Shown: one piece after another, positions 1 through 8,580 of the stretch
How the letters are laid out: every line of letters begins with the position of its first letter
How positions within the stretch are numbered: the first letter of the stretch is position 1
Made by a program: the position numbers and the translations under genes
Notes under the pieces: model-generated
Told to the model about the DNA's origin: nothing
The model's input: only the letters and a program-made list of their open reading frames with translations
Databases searched by the model: none
NCBI RefSeq assembly: GCF_044502415.1
Contig: NZ_CP172402.1
Origin: Haloimpatiens lingqiaonensis
Lineage (GTDB): Bacteria > Bacillota > Clostridia > Clostridiales > Clostridiaceae
Reading direction: 5' to 3' (one strand)
DNA length: 64,000 bases

Positions 1-65
1 CAGCCTAGCTGGACGCACAAAAATCACCATCCTAAAATGATTAGTGCTTTAATCTCTCAAATTTC

Positions 66-939
66 CTATATATCAAAACTTATTTGTACTACATTATTTT
101 TCTCTTCAAAAGCTCTCATATAATTAAAAACTTCTTTTATGTCACAAATAATATTATTCTTATCACAGGTTTCTTTAATGATTTTCATCAATTTTTCATG
201 ATTTTTACTTATCACTTCATAGCTATTTCCATATTGTCTTATGTATTTTTCTTTTAAACCTTTAAAATGCTTATCTAAATTCTTATAATAATATTCCCTA
301 TTTCCACTTCTTAATGTTAATCCAATACCAAATACTATAATTCCTTTAACTTTAGCTTCTATACAATAATCTAATATTCCTCTTATATTTTACCTCCGTA
401 TCATTTATATAAGGTAAAATAGGAGTTAGCCAAACTACTGTAGGAATTTTGTTATCCCTCATTATCTTTAAAACTTCAAATCGTTCTTTTGTTGTAGAAA
501 CATTTGGCTCAATAATCTTGCATAATTCTTCGTCATAAGTTGTTAATGTCATCTGCACAACACACTTTGCTTTATTATTTATACTTTTTAGCAAGTCTAA
601 ATCTCTTAATATTCTATTTGATTTAGTTTGTATTGCTAATCCAAATCCATACTTATCAATTATTTCTAAACATTTTCTTGTATTTTGAAGCTTTTCTTCT
701 AGATGAATGTATGGATCACTCATTGCACCTGTTCCAATCATACACTTTTTTCTTTTTCTCCTAAGTTTATCCTCTAATAGCTGTACTGCATTAACCTTAA
801 CCTCTATGTCTTCAAAAATATGATCCATTCCATAACAAAGACTTCTGGAGTCACAATATATACATCCATGAGTACATCCTCTGTAAATATTCATTCCATT
901 ATTACTAGATAATATACCTTTTGCTATCACATCATGCAT
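66..939 (-). pseudogene. SPL-type radical SAM protein, frameshifted
   Basis: The first frame (352-939, 195 aa) holds a radical SAM cluster motif CTHGCIYC near residue 22 (CxxxCxxC), and the protein resembles the spore-photoproduct-lyase-like radical SAM family of unknown substrate. After ...YINDTE the reading frame breaks. Shifting frame at about 400 gives a continuation NIRGILDYCIEAKVKGIIVF and on to a stop at 66-68, which is what the rest of this family looks like. One extra T in GGAGGTAAAAT would explain the break. The ATG at 939 has GGAGCTGTGAT upstream. The full product would be about 290 aa. Either a decayed gene or a sequence error; the reading of both halves is direct, the function is inferred from the motif. 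Confidence 0.8.
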
Positions 940-999
940 ATAATCACAGCTCCCTTCTAATACATTGTATCTTTTAATAATTACTTCAATGAAATATAA

Positions 1000-1222
1000 A
1001 TATCAACCTTAGCATTAGTAAACTACATCCCTTTTACTTCGTTGAAGTGGGGGCTTCGTGATCAATACTGCTGTAGCAAGTTTACCCACGCTCAAAAGGT
1101 CGAACCAACCTCAGTATAATACCAAAATTACATAGATAATTTCAGTAAGTTTTTACTAGCACTTATATCCCTATCATGGTGCGTTCCACAATTAGAAGAA
1201 TTCCATTCTTCCATACCACTAT
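1000..1222 (-). mobile_element. IS200/IS605-type remnant: tnpB 3' end and right end
   Basis: On the minus strand 1128-1220 encodes SGMEEWNSSNCGTHHDRDIS followed by ASKNLLKLSM and a stop. This matches the C-terminal zinc ribbon plus last RuvC motif (HDRDxNAS) of TnpB. The first cysteine of the expected CxxC pair is serine here, so the finger is damaged. Below it (about 1019-1110) lies a GC-richer stretch with GAAGCCCCCACTTC and a short hairpin, as in the right ends and omega-RNA regions of such elements. No transposase body remains; the sequence upstream is the unrelated gene at 1223. Confidence 0.7.
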
Positions 1223-1483
1223 CTATTCCGCATCAAAATCAATAAAGTACTTTCTCTCTGGTGTATGTATCGTAAGTGTCGCCAAATTAATATTGTCATC
1301 TAAAATATCCACTCTGTATTCGAACATGATGTCGTCATTTTGTTTCTTCAAGAATAAGTAACTTCCTTCTTCTTGTTCCTCGGCCTCATCACTTATTTCA
1401 TCGTAGACTTTTTCACCACTAACTTCTCCAGAATATCCTGATTTTCTTATCTTCTCTTCTATTGCTTTAAAAAACTGTTCCAT
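1223..1483 (-). CDS. Hypothetical acidic protein, 86 aa
   Basis: An ATG at 1483 preceded by AGAAAGAGAG opens an 86-residue, strongly acidic protein (many Glu and Asp, no cysteine, no signal peptide or membrane segment). The C-terminal half (residues 40-86) reads like an alternating beta-strand domain (FEYRVDILDDN, LATLTIHTPERKYFIDF). I do not recognise the family. It lies just outside the repeat that bounds the SCC-like segment at 1570, and abuts the TnpB remnant, so its 3' end may itself have been created by that insertion. The upstream site and composition make it a believable gene, but the function is unknown. Confidence 0.6.
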   Translation of the reverse strand: MEQFFKAIEEKIRKSGYSGEVSGEKVYDEISDEAEEQEEGSYLFLKKQNDDIMFEYRVDILDDNINLATLTIHTPERKYFIDFDAE

Positions 1484-1569
1484 ATTTTTTCTCTCTTTCT
1501 TTTTTATATAAGTATATCATGTTTCTAAGTGAAAGTAGTCCTAAACATTATTAATTAATGATAAAATCC

Positions 1570-1601
1570 AAAAACCTCATTTACTTGTGGTACGGTTCTC
1601 C
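1570..1601 (-). repeat. Distal att-like repeat of the rlmH 3' end
   Basis: Minus-strand reading gives codons S-Y-G-E-P-Y-H-K-stop, the RlmH C-terminus, followed by ATGAGGTTTTT. It differs from the copy in the real rlmH gene (8581-8612) at four positions. The upstream part of rlmH is absent here, so this is a target-site-like duplication and not a gene. Confidence 0.75.
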
Positions 1602-1781
1602 GTAACTACTTCAAATGAGATTTTTCCATTTTATTCTTGTGTATATATTCTACATAATTATGGTATAATTCTAAAGTACAAATTAAGAATTCCGTAGTGG
1701 ATGGCTACGGGGGTTTTGAGCGTTTTATCCCCCTTGGACTATTGATGAATACATCATTATAGTTAGGGGGTGGTATTGGAT

Positions 1782-1931
1782 ATGCTAGAATTAACTATAA
1801 AAAGCTTTGTTACTATTTATATTATTAAATTAGTTTTAAAACATAATCTTTTTATTTCTAAGTTAATTATCAAGATTAAATTTCTTGGTATTCATATAGA
1901 ACTTAATGGCAATCGAGTAGGAGCTGAATAA
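1782..1931 (+). CDS. Small hydrophobic peptide, 49 aa, possible type I toxin-like ORF
   Basis: The ORF starts MLELTIKSFVTIYIIKLVLK and continues as a basic, hydrophobic peptide (many I, L, F, K). It is preceded by an extended -10 (TGGTATAAT near 1660-1668), a hairpin CCGTAG/CTACGG near 1690 and a strong ribosome site AGGGGGTGG at 1765-1773. An upstream run CCCCC (about 1726) can pair with that site, which would hide it. Such long structured leaders before tiny hydrophobic peptides are typical of type I toxins, but I recognise no family and saw no clear antisense gene. The last codons lie in group II intron DNA (from 1912), so the intron has replaced the original C-terminus by a few residues. 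Confidence 0.4.
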   Translation: MLELTIKSFVTIYIIKLVLKHNLFISKLIIKIKFLGIHIELNGNRVGAE

Positions 1932-3824
1932 TTATTTTATTCAGCGACCTCTCACACCACCGTGCGTACCGTTCGGTACACGGCGGTTCAATAAGAATTA
2001 CCAACTGATAAATATCTTTCGGTTAATGTTATAAATCCTTGTTCTCTAAGGTATTTATTAGATAGTGTTCTTGCTAAGATTGGGCTGTTTGATATTCTCC
2101 AGTAGCCTTTTCTTGTATTTGCATATTCCCAAGCTTTGCTATCATATATTCCAAGCCTTTTAAGGTTATCATGCTTTGTTTTAATTTTCTTCCATTGTTT
2201 CCAATAACACATACGAATCCTTCTTCTTAGCCACTCATCTAAAGTCTTAAGAGTACTTTTCATATCAGCTAATTTAAAGTAATTAACCCAACCAACTATA
2301 ATTTGCCTTAATTTAATTGAGCGAAATTCCATGCTCATGGCATTACTTCTTCCTGTTACCTCTTTTAATTTAGCTTTTAGTTTTTTAATAGAGTTTTCAT
2401 GTACTCTTATTCCTATTTCACCTTTCTTTGGGTAAAACGTGAATCCTAAATATTTTAATTTCCACGGTCTATCGACCTTGCTCTTATCTTTATTGACTTT
2501 AAGTTTTAAGTTTTCCTCTATAAACTTTGTTATACTTGCCATTACCCTAAGTGCTGCTTTTCTTGTTTTCACATAGATATTACAGTCATCAGCATATCTA
2601 CAAAAACACAGTTCTCGCTTTTCTAACTCTTTGTCTAATTCATTTAACATGATATTACTAAGCAATGGGGACAAGTTTCCTCCTTGTGGTACTCCTTTTT
2701 GAGTGTTATTAAAAACACCTCTTTCCATTACTCCTGCCTGCAGATATTTTCTTATTAGTGATATTACCCTAATGTCTTTTACTTCTCTATATATCAATCC
2801 TATTAATTTATCATGATTTACAGTATCAAAGTAATTTTCTAGGTCAATATCAACTGCCCATTTATATCCCTTATCCATGTATTCTTTACATTTTAGAATT
2901 GCTTGATGTGCATTTCTGTTTGGTCTAAATCCGTAACTATTATCTGAAAATTTCTTTTCAAATATTGGACTTAGTACTTGAGCGATAGCTTGTTGTATTA
3001 CTCGGTCTACTAGTGTCGGAATTCCTAGTAGTCGTTTCTTCCCATCAGGTTTTGGTATTTCTACTCGCCTTACTGGATTTGGTTTATAACTACCTTCTAA
3101 TAGTGATTGCCGTAGGCTGGCGCCATTTTCTTTTAGGTATTGTAGAAGTTCATCTACCTTCATACCATCAATTCCATGACTACCTTTATTGGCTTTAACT
3201 CTCCTAAATGCTTCATTAAGATTGTTTCTGTCAATAATCCTCTCTAGCAGTTCACTATCATATTTACTTTTGGCGTTCCGTCCTTTTTCTAACGTCAATG
3301 AAATGCTCGGCGCTCCTACATCCCCTTCGAGTTCCACTCTATCTTTTTGTAGGTAACCTTCTATATGAAGTTGTCTGCTGTTTTCACATTTCTTTGTGTT
3401 CTTCAAAATTTCAAAACCTCCTATTGTTCAGTCCTTCACAAAAGGTTCATGACCCTTTTGCTAATATGACCTCTGCTGACTTCTTAGATTTCAGCTATAC
3501 ATCACTGTATAGGTTATTATTTCAAACTTCATTTCCATAATGTATATCTAAGACCTCCCCAGGTAAGAACGCAATCTTTCACTCCATTTATCTGCTACAT
3601 TTACACCGTCTGTTTCGGATAGTTTAGGGCTTCAGTTTGTCTTGCAACCTTACCCACAGACATATGCCTTATATGTAGTTTCTGTTCGTCAGACCAGAGT
3701 TTTGCCGCCGACTTCCTTCAGATTCCACCTCACGGTGGACACCCTTGTCTTAAGCTATGCACTTGGCACTATCAACCCGTGCTCGGGACTCTCACCCGTT
3801 AGATTGCGCCCATGCTGGGCGCAC
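1912..3824 (-). mobile_element. Group II intron (RNA plus maturase ORF)
   Basis: The 5' end GTGCGCCCAGCATGGGCGCA is at 3824 on the minus strand, followed by a long structured region with AACGGGTGAGAGTCCCG, then the reverse transcriptase ORF (1988-3406). After the ORF comes a domain V-like hairpin (CCGCCGTGTACCGAACGGTA, about 1985-1945) and a domain VI-like stem (GCTGAATAA/TTATTCAGC) ending in CCTACTCGAT. The 5' exon ends in the T-tract of an intrinsic terminator (3831-3865). Lack of an HNH endonuclease and insertion behind a terminator fit class C-like bacterial introns; the exact 3' boundary is uncertain by one or two bases. Confidence 0.85.
1988..3406 (-). CDS. ltrA: Group II intron reverse transcriptase/maturase
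   Basis: The 472-residue protein binds and splices its host intron RNA and copies it into DNA. Visible parts are the RT fingers and palm (residues about 60-320) with KRLLGIPTLVDRVIQQAI, the QGVPQGGNLSPLLSNIML block and the catalytic box CRYADDCNIYV, then a maturase X domain (about 340-440, GWVNYFKLADM). The C-terminus YLREQGFITLTERYLSVGNS replaces an HNH endonuclease, so homing would rely on priming at nicked or single-stranded DNA. The start is a TTG at 3406 with GGAGG ten bases upstream, the usual place inside intron domain IV. The ORF looks intact. There are many + strand open frames over it, which are shadows. Confidence 0.92.
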   Translation of the reverse strand: MKNTKKCENSRQLHIEGYLQKDRVELEGDVGAPSISLTLEKGRNAKSKYDSELLERIIDRNNLNEAFRRVKANKGSHGIDGMKVDELLQYLKENGASLRQSLLEGSYKPNPVRRVEIPKPDGKKRLLGIPTLVDRVIQQAIAQVLSPIFEKKFSDNSYGFRPNRNAHQAILKCKEYMDKGYKWAVDIDLENYFDTVNHDKLIGLIYREVKDIRVISLIRKYLQAGVMERGVFNNTQKGVPQGGNLSPLLSNIMLNELDKELEKRELCFCRYADDCNIYVKTRKAALRVMASITKFIEENLKLKVNKDKSKVDRPWKLKYLGFTFYPKKGEIGIRVHENSIKKLKAKLKEVTGRSNAMSMEFRSIKLRQIIVGWVNYFKLADMKSTLKTLDEWLRRRIRMCYWKQWKKIKTKHDNLKRLGIYDSKAWEYANTRKGYWRISNSPILARTLSNKYLREQGFITLTERYLSVGNSY

Positions 3825-3830
3825 AATAAT

Positions 3831-3865
3831 AAAAACCTTAACTACCGCTGTATTGGTAATTAAGG
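3831..3865 (-). terminator. Intrinsic terminator used as intron target
   Basis: Stem CCTTAA-TTACC / GGTAG-TTAAGG with loop around AATACAGC, followed on the minus strand by TTTTTATTATT, which runs straight into the intron 5' end at 3824. It ends the gene at 3869. Confidence 0.75.
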
Positions 3866-3868
3866 CTT

Positions 3869-4234
3869 CTAATCAATCATATAATTTTTAAGATTCTGTG
3901 GTGTTAATTCTAGTGGAATTATTAATGAAATGGCATAATCATTATTGCATAGAATTAATGAATTGGTGTATACTTCACCATCACTACATACTATCTTATC
4001 TACATATTCAGCTATAATGTTATCGCAATCAATGTAAGTTTTATTTTTTATTACTTCGAAGTCCTTTTCCTTTTCCTTCTCTACAACCAAAACATAACCC
4101 CCATAATCTTCATATCTTCTACTTTTTCCGTATTCCGACTCTATAACCTTCAGTATTCTTAGAATGTTTTTTTGTACCTTCAGTGGTAATGCTTTTATTT
4201 TGTTCTTTTCTTTTAGATATGCTATTTTTATCAT
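3869..4234 (-). CDS. Conserved hypothetical protein, 121 aa
   Basis: The ATG at 4234 follows GGGAGGTAATAAA, better than the upstream TTG at 4249. The protein starts MIKIAYLKEKNKIKALPLKV, is lysine- and glutamate-rich in the first half (a helix with KVIESEYGKSRRYEDYGGYV) and beta-rich in the second. It has no signal peptide, no membrane segment and no catalytic motif that I recognise. I have the impression of similar cargo proteins in clostridial genomes, some resembling immunity proteins, but cannot assign it. It sits inside the SCC-like segment and ends at the terminator into which the intron inserted. Confidence 0.6.
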   Translation of the reverse strand: MIKIAYLKEKNKIKALPLKVQKNILRILKVIESEYGKSRRYEDYGGYVLVVEKEKEKDFEVIKNKTYIDCDNIIAEYVDKIVCSDGEVYTNSLILCNNDYAISLIIPLELTPQNLKNYMID

Positions 4235-4508
4235 TTTATTACCTCCCAATAATATAAAATAACTCTTACCTGTATTTCGTACAAGTAAGAGCTTTCATAT
4301 TAATAATATATATTTACTATGTAATTTAATTACTTATTTTTTACATATACAATGCATAATTCACCATAATGTTCAATAGTTTATATCATGAAAATAGTTG
4401 AATTTTATATTTCTTATATATGTTTACTTTCAAAATAAAATAAGACATTTAAATAACTATATTAGTTAGATGTCTCACTATATAGGTTATAAAATTAGAT
4501 ATATTTTA

Positions 4509-4940
4509 TTAAAATCCAATAATTTGCTTTTTTCCATCATACCTCTTTATAATTTTAATATTATGCTCTATTATTTGCCTAATATTTGCAATAGTACTTA
4601 TTAACATACTATTTAATACTATAACTTCAACTAACCTATCATCAGCAGTAATAAATTTCATTATATATATTTTATCATCTTCTAATATCCATTCCTCTAC
4701 CTCTTTTATTTTTAATTGAGAAATTTCATCACCAACACTATTTGTCATAAGTAAATTATATAACTCTTGCTCATTTTCAACTACAACCATAGCTCCAAAT
4801 TCTTTAATTGAAAATTCCTCAAGAGAAACTTTATTATTAAGACTATCATAAAAACTTTTAAATTCATTATAAATCTCTGCTTTATATTTTAAGCCAATAT
4901 TAACTGTATGTATATCATTGTATCTATATATAATATTCAT
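4509..4940 (-). CDS. Hypothetical protein, 143 aa
   Basis: The protein begins MNIIYRYNDIHTVNIGLKYK with a weak purine-rich site (GGAAGAATTATTA) before the ATG. Residues 60-115 contain an alternating pattern (EWILEDDKIYIMKFITADDR, LVEVIVLNSML) suggesting a small alpha/beta fold. It has no cysteine pair, signal or transmembrane helix, and no family is recognised. It lies between the restriction enzyme gene and the other unknown cassette gene, each separated by more than 100 bases, so co-transcription is not obvious. Its composition matches its neighbours. Being encoded inside the cassette, a defence, anti-defence or immunity role is possible but is only a guess. Confidence 0.55.
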   Translation of the reverse strand: MNIIYRYNDIHTVNIGLKYKAEIYNEFKSFYDSLNNKVSLEEFSIKEFGAMVVVENEQELYNLLMTNSVGDEISQLKIKEVEEWILEDDKIYIMKFITADDRLVEVIVLNSMLISTIANIRQIIEHNIKIIKRYDGKKQIIGF

Positions 4941-5019
4941 TAATAATTCTTCCTTTCACTATTCTGTTTTATATAGTATTAGTATTTCATAATTTTAAAA
5001 AACTATGTAATGTAAACAT

Positions 5020-5051
5020 AAGAGGAGTATGTATAAAAACATACTCCTCTT
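5020..5051. terminator. Perfect 13-bp hairpin after the restriction gene
   Basis: AAGAGGAGTATGT and ACATACTCCTCTT form a perfect stem with a 6-base loop four bases beyond the stop of the 5056-8310 gene. The T-tract is poor, so it may act as a weak terminator or mRNA-stabilising hairpin. Confidence 0.6.
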
Positions 5052-5055
5052 ATCG

Positions 5056-8000
5056 TTACAATATTTCTTTAACAAGTTCATTTATTTCTTTCTCAATGGC
5101 TTCTATACTGTTAATTTCTAAGCCTACTTCACTATGTGCCTGCATGGACTTTTCTGCAAGTTTAACGTGAATTTCATTAGTTTCATCAAACTTTGGTATT
5201 GCTATATTATCAAGAATATGAGCTGATTTAAACCATGAAATATATGCATCAACGAAGTCTCCGATAATTTTAGAATTTAATATTGCACATAAATAATGGG
5301 CTTCACTCTCATTGTCAAATGGAACCATAATATTGTTATGGTCTGGTAATACTAGCTTGCCATCTTTACTACTAATAACACACGTATTCATGCCTTTAGA
5401 CTGTAATGTTTTCCACACCACTTTATATGGAGCCTTAGTATATTCCCCTATATTATATAAAACATGAACAGGTATTGTTTTTTTACTTGTATCTTTATAA
5501 TGTTTAGTATATATCCCTCTACTTTTAAGAATTTGTACAAATTGTTCTGAATAAGGATTAACATTACTATTATAAAAATAATTATACGTATTAGTATACC
5601 TTTCCCTAAATTCCTCCATATCTAGCGGATGTTTAAAATTTTCTTGATATGGGACAATTATAGAATACGGTGTCTCATATCTCCATTTTCCGATGTCTCT
5701 CCCTCTTACTAATGGATAAACTAAATCTTTTTCTATTATACAGGTTACATCTGGAATATCTTTCTTACTATTTTCTGGGGTACTTTTAATCAGTAATTTA
5801 CCTCTATTTTCTTCAATTACATTTACCCAGTATATACCATTGGCACTTGTGTCTATTCCCTTACGCCCTCTATACTCACTATTTCCAACTAAGCTTTTAA
5901 ACAATTCAAGCTCTTCTTCATACGTTACTATCCATGCAGAACTCACATTTTCTGATAATTTAATTGGTTCAGCTACCATATCATCTTCTTTTAATTTTGC
6001 TAATACTGAATCTAATAAATCATCACTATCTATTATTCCTCTATTTTTTCTAGTCCATTTTTTATAGTCTACAGGATAACTAGTCTGTTCACCTTTTTTC
6101 ATTATTATTATTGCAGTTTTATTAGATGCCCCTAATGATTGAAATGGCTGAACTTCAACAAAATCCTCAACTTTTTCAACTTTAACTGGGATTTCTTCTC
6201 TTATCATAAATTTTCTAAATCCCTCACCGCCACCATGTGCTTGCAATAAATTCTGATTTATTATAAATCCTAAATGACCGTTATCTTTTAAAAAATTATC
6301 CATGACTACATAAGTCAATAAAACAGAGATATCATCATGTGCACTTCCTAATCTAGCCTGTAAGCCTATAAAATCAAATATTTTATAATTATGCCAATGT
6401 GCATGAATACTTTCTCTATAGTCCTCTGGTAGAGTTTGCCAGTTCACCCATGGAGGATTTCCAATTATATAATCTACTTTTTCATGGAAAATGGGAGCAA
6501 ACGCATTCTTTATAATTTGTGTCCATACCTCCATTATACCTTTGCCTTTAAGTTCTTCAATTTGTTTATAAAAAATGTTAGTTAATTCTTTTATTTCATG
6601 TTGCTTGTCTAAATCATACTTTTTTATATTAGGACACAACTTAATAATCTTACTCCATAATTCTTCATTAAAATCAAGTTCATTTTCAACATTTTTATTA
6701 AATATATCAAGTATCTGATATAAGCTTTTCTTATTTTCTGTTAATTCTAATGGTATTTCATAAATACCAGCCCTTGTAGATAGTTTTCTAACAATATGAT
6801 TACCTTTAGGTTGTTCTAATATTGTTAGCATAGCATCACAATGGAATATTGGTAATTCAATTTCTTCCGTTGTTGAATCTAGCAAATCACCTAATGCAAT
6901 TATATAATTAGCTCTAGCAGAAATAACTGCCAACGGATTTAAATCAAATCCATGTATATTATTAATTATTTTATCTAACAACTCTTTTTTATCAAGGTGT
7001 TGATTATTTCTTATTATTTCCTTAATTGCAATAACAATGAAAGTTCCTGACCCACAAGTGGGGTCTAGAATGCTTTTATTAATATCACCATTTAAATTGA
7101 GCAAGTTATAAGTTCTTTGAGCTAACCAGTCAGGGCTATAATATTCTCCCAAAGCATGTCTTAAGCTTCTTGGCAATAAATAATTATATAATTTTTTTAA
7201 TAAATCTCTAGAATTTCCTTCATCTAAATTTATTGTATCGTAATTATATTCATCAAACATCTTTAACATTCCAACTATTACTTCATATATATCATTATCC
7301 CATACATTTAAATACCATCCAAAGAAATCACCTTCAAGAAAATTCCTTATTCCTAAGTCTTTAAACCTTCCGCCACTTTCTATATTTTTCATAGTTGTAT
7401 ATGCAATACGATTTGTTTCATATTTTAATCCATGTTGAAAAGCATTTTGCTTTTTATGATGATATAATATTTTTATAACTAATATTTTTATTAATAAAGC
7501 ATAATACGTATGGATAGAAAATATTAAATAATCTAATTTTACTTCTTCTTCATCTAATCCATATATAGATTTAATTTCATTTAAATCTATTTTTAAAGTA
7601 TCATAACTATATCCAGATACTTCTCTAAATAATGATTTCCATTGTTCAAATATCAAATTTAATCCAACATTTGTATTAATATTTTCTCTAATTGCCTTAT
7701 AAAAAATATTAATTGTATTTTCAGCTATTTTGCTTTTAAATCCAAAGTCATTTACTAAGTTAGATATTGTTACAGCCTTATTGTCAAGTTGAAGTGAAAA
7801 AAGTCTTTTCAAAAATTTTTCTATTGAAAATTTATTTCTATCTTCTGGTTCTGATACATACCAATCTGTACTTAAGTAGTGAACATATATAAAGTAATTA
7901 CCATCAAATATTATTCCTAATATTGAATCTAAGTTTACTTTCTCTTTATCAGAATACCCCTTTATCTGTCTTTGAACTTCTTCTATATATGCTTCATTGG

Positions 8001-8310
8001 CTGATTTTCTAGCATTATAATGATTTGCTGATTCAATAGCTCCTGGAACTTTATATTCTAAATCTACACAATTATACAATGCGTCTATTCTTCCTCTAAA
8101 AACAGTGTTCTCATATAATGGATTTAATTCTATTCCAATTTCTTCTGCAACATTATTCAATAAAGGTATAAATGCCATTTTAAAATCTTCTTCAGTTCTT
8201 TTTCTTTTTTTCACTGAAAATTCTTCTACTACTTCTTGTATCTTTTTATCTAGTTCTTCTCCGTTTTTCAACATATAATCTTCTATTAATTTAATTATAT
8301 CTTTTTTCAT
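5056..8310 (-). CDS. Type IIG restriction-modification enzyme (fused nuclease and N6-adenine methyltransferase)
   Basis: A single 1084-residue polypeptide combines cutting, methylation and target recognition. Near residues 72-86 GRIDALYNCVDLEYK gives a D...ExK arrangement typical of PD-(D/E)XK nucleases. Methyltransferase motif I is LDPTCGSGTF near 417 and motif IV is NPPW near 620, the adenine-N6 signature. The C-terminal 300 residues carry the target recognition part ending in NSKIIGDFVDAYISWF. Length and order match type IIG/IIL enzymes; no separate specificity or nuclease gene is next to it. The ATG at 8310 follows AGGGGGGATTT. The promoter at 8362-8390 is bracketed by three palindromes, suggesting tight control of first expression. 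No frameshift is visible. Confidence 0.87.
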   Translation of the reverse strand: MKKDIIKLIEDYMLKNGEELDKKIQEVVEEFSVKKRKRTEEDFKMAFIPLLNNVAEEIGIELNPLYENTVFRGRIDALYNCVDLEYKVPGAIESANHYNARKSANEAYIEEVQRQIKGYSDKEKVNLDSILGIIFDGNYFIYVHYLSTDWYVSEPEDRNKFSIEKFLKRLFSLQLDNKAVTISNLVNDFGFKSKIAENTINIFYKAIRENINTNVGLNLIFEQWKSLFREVSGYSYDTLKIDLNEIKSIYGLDEEEVKLDYLIFSIHTYYALLIKILVIKILYHHKKQNAFQHGLKYETNRIAYTTMKNIESGGRFKDLGIRNFLEGDFFGWYLNVWDNDIYEVIVGMLKMFDEYNYDTINLDEGNSRDLLKKLYNYLLPRSLRHALGEYYSPDWLAQRTYNLLNLNGDINKSILDPTCGSGTFIVIAIKEIIRNNQHLDKKELLDKIINNIHGFDLNPLAVISARANYIIALGDLLDSTTEEIELPIFHCDAMLTILEQPKGNHIVRKLSTRAGIYEIPLELTENKKSLYQILDIFNKNVENELDFNEELWSKIIKLCPNIKKYDLDKQHEIKELTNIFYKQIEELKGKGIMEVWTQIIKNAFAPIFHEKVDYIIGNPPWVNWQTLPEDYRESIHAHWHNYKIFDFIGLQARLGSAHDDISVLLTYVVMDNFLKDNGHLGFIINQNLLQAHGGGEGFRKFMIREEIPVKVEKVEDFVEVQPFQSLGASNKTAIIIMKKGEQTSYPVDYKKWTRKNRGIIDSDDLLDSVLAKLKEDDMVAEPIKLSENVSSAWIVTYEEELELFKSLVGNSEYRGRKGIDTSANGIYWVNVIEENRGKLLIKSTPENSKKDIPDVTCIIEKDLVYPLVRGRDIGKWRYETPYSIIVPYQENFKHPLDMEEFRERYTNTYNYFYNSNVNPYSEQFVQILKSRGIYTKHYKDTSKKTIPVHVLYNIGEYTKAPYKVVWKTLQSKGMNTCVISSKDGKLVLPDHNNIMVPFDNESEAHYLCAILNSKIIGDFVDAYISWFKSAHILDNIAIPKFDETNEIHVKLAEKSMQAHSEVGLEINSIEAIEKEINELVKEIL

Positions 8311-8344
8311 AAATCCCCCTATAGCTAAATTTATTACCAGTATT

Positions 8345-8432
8345 ATTTACTAGCTAGTATTATTATAAGACAATCAGTATCATTTGTAAATACTAGCTAG
8401 AACTATTTTTAATATTTTTACTAGCTAGTATT
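8345..8432 (-). promoter_or_regulatory. Restriction gene promoter with three TACTAGCTAGTA palindromes
   Basis: Minus strand -35 TTTACA (8385-8390), 17-base spacer, -10 TATAAT (8362-8367). The palindrome TACTAGCTAGTA occurs at 8348-8359 just downstream of the -10 and at 8419-8430; an imperfect third copy at 8391-8402 touches the -35. The positions suit repressor binding. No controller (C protein) gene is adjacent; the repressor could be the enzyme itself or lie outside. Confidence 0.75.
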
Positions 8433-8580
8433 AAATGTTGAAAAATCTCCATTATTTAATATAGATTGCTATTTTATAAATTTATATTTATGTACAAACC
8501 TCTTTACTAACATAATTAACGGGAAATTTCATGGTGGCTTGGAGGATTACCTTACCACCACATCTTCATCTAATTTTAGT

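Noticed and set aside
1..65. Partial gene at the left window edge
   Set aside because: Only 65 bases; no frame with recognisable similarity.
3642..3863. + strand ORF of 73 aa over the intron 5' region
   Set aside because: It lies opposite the structured intron RNA; its codons are dictated by the intron sequence and there is no ribosome site.
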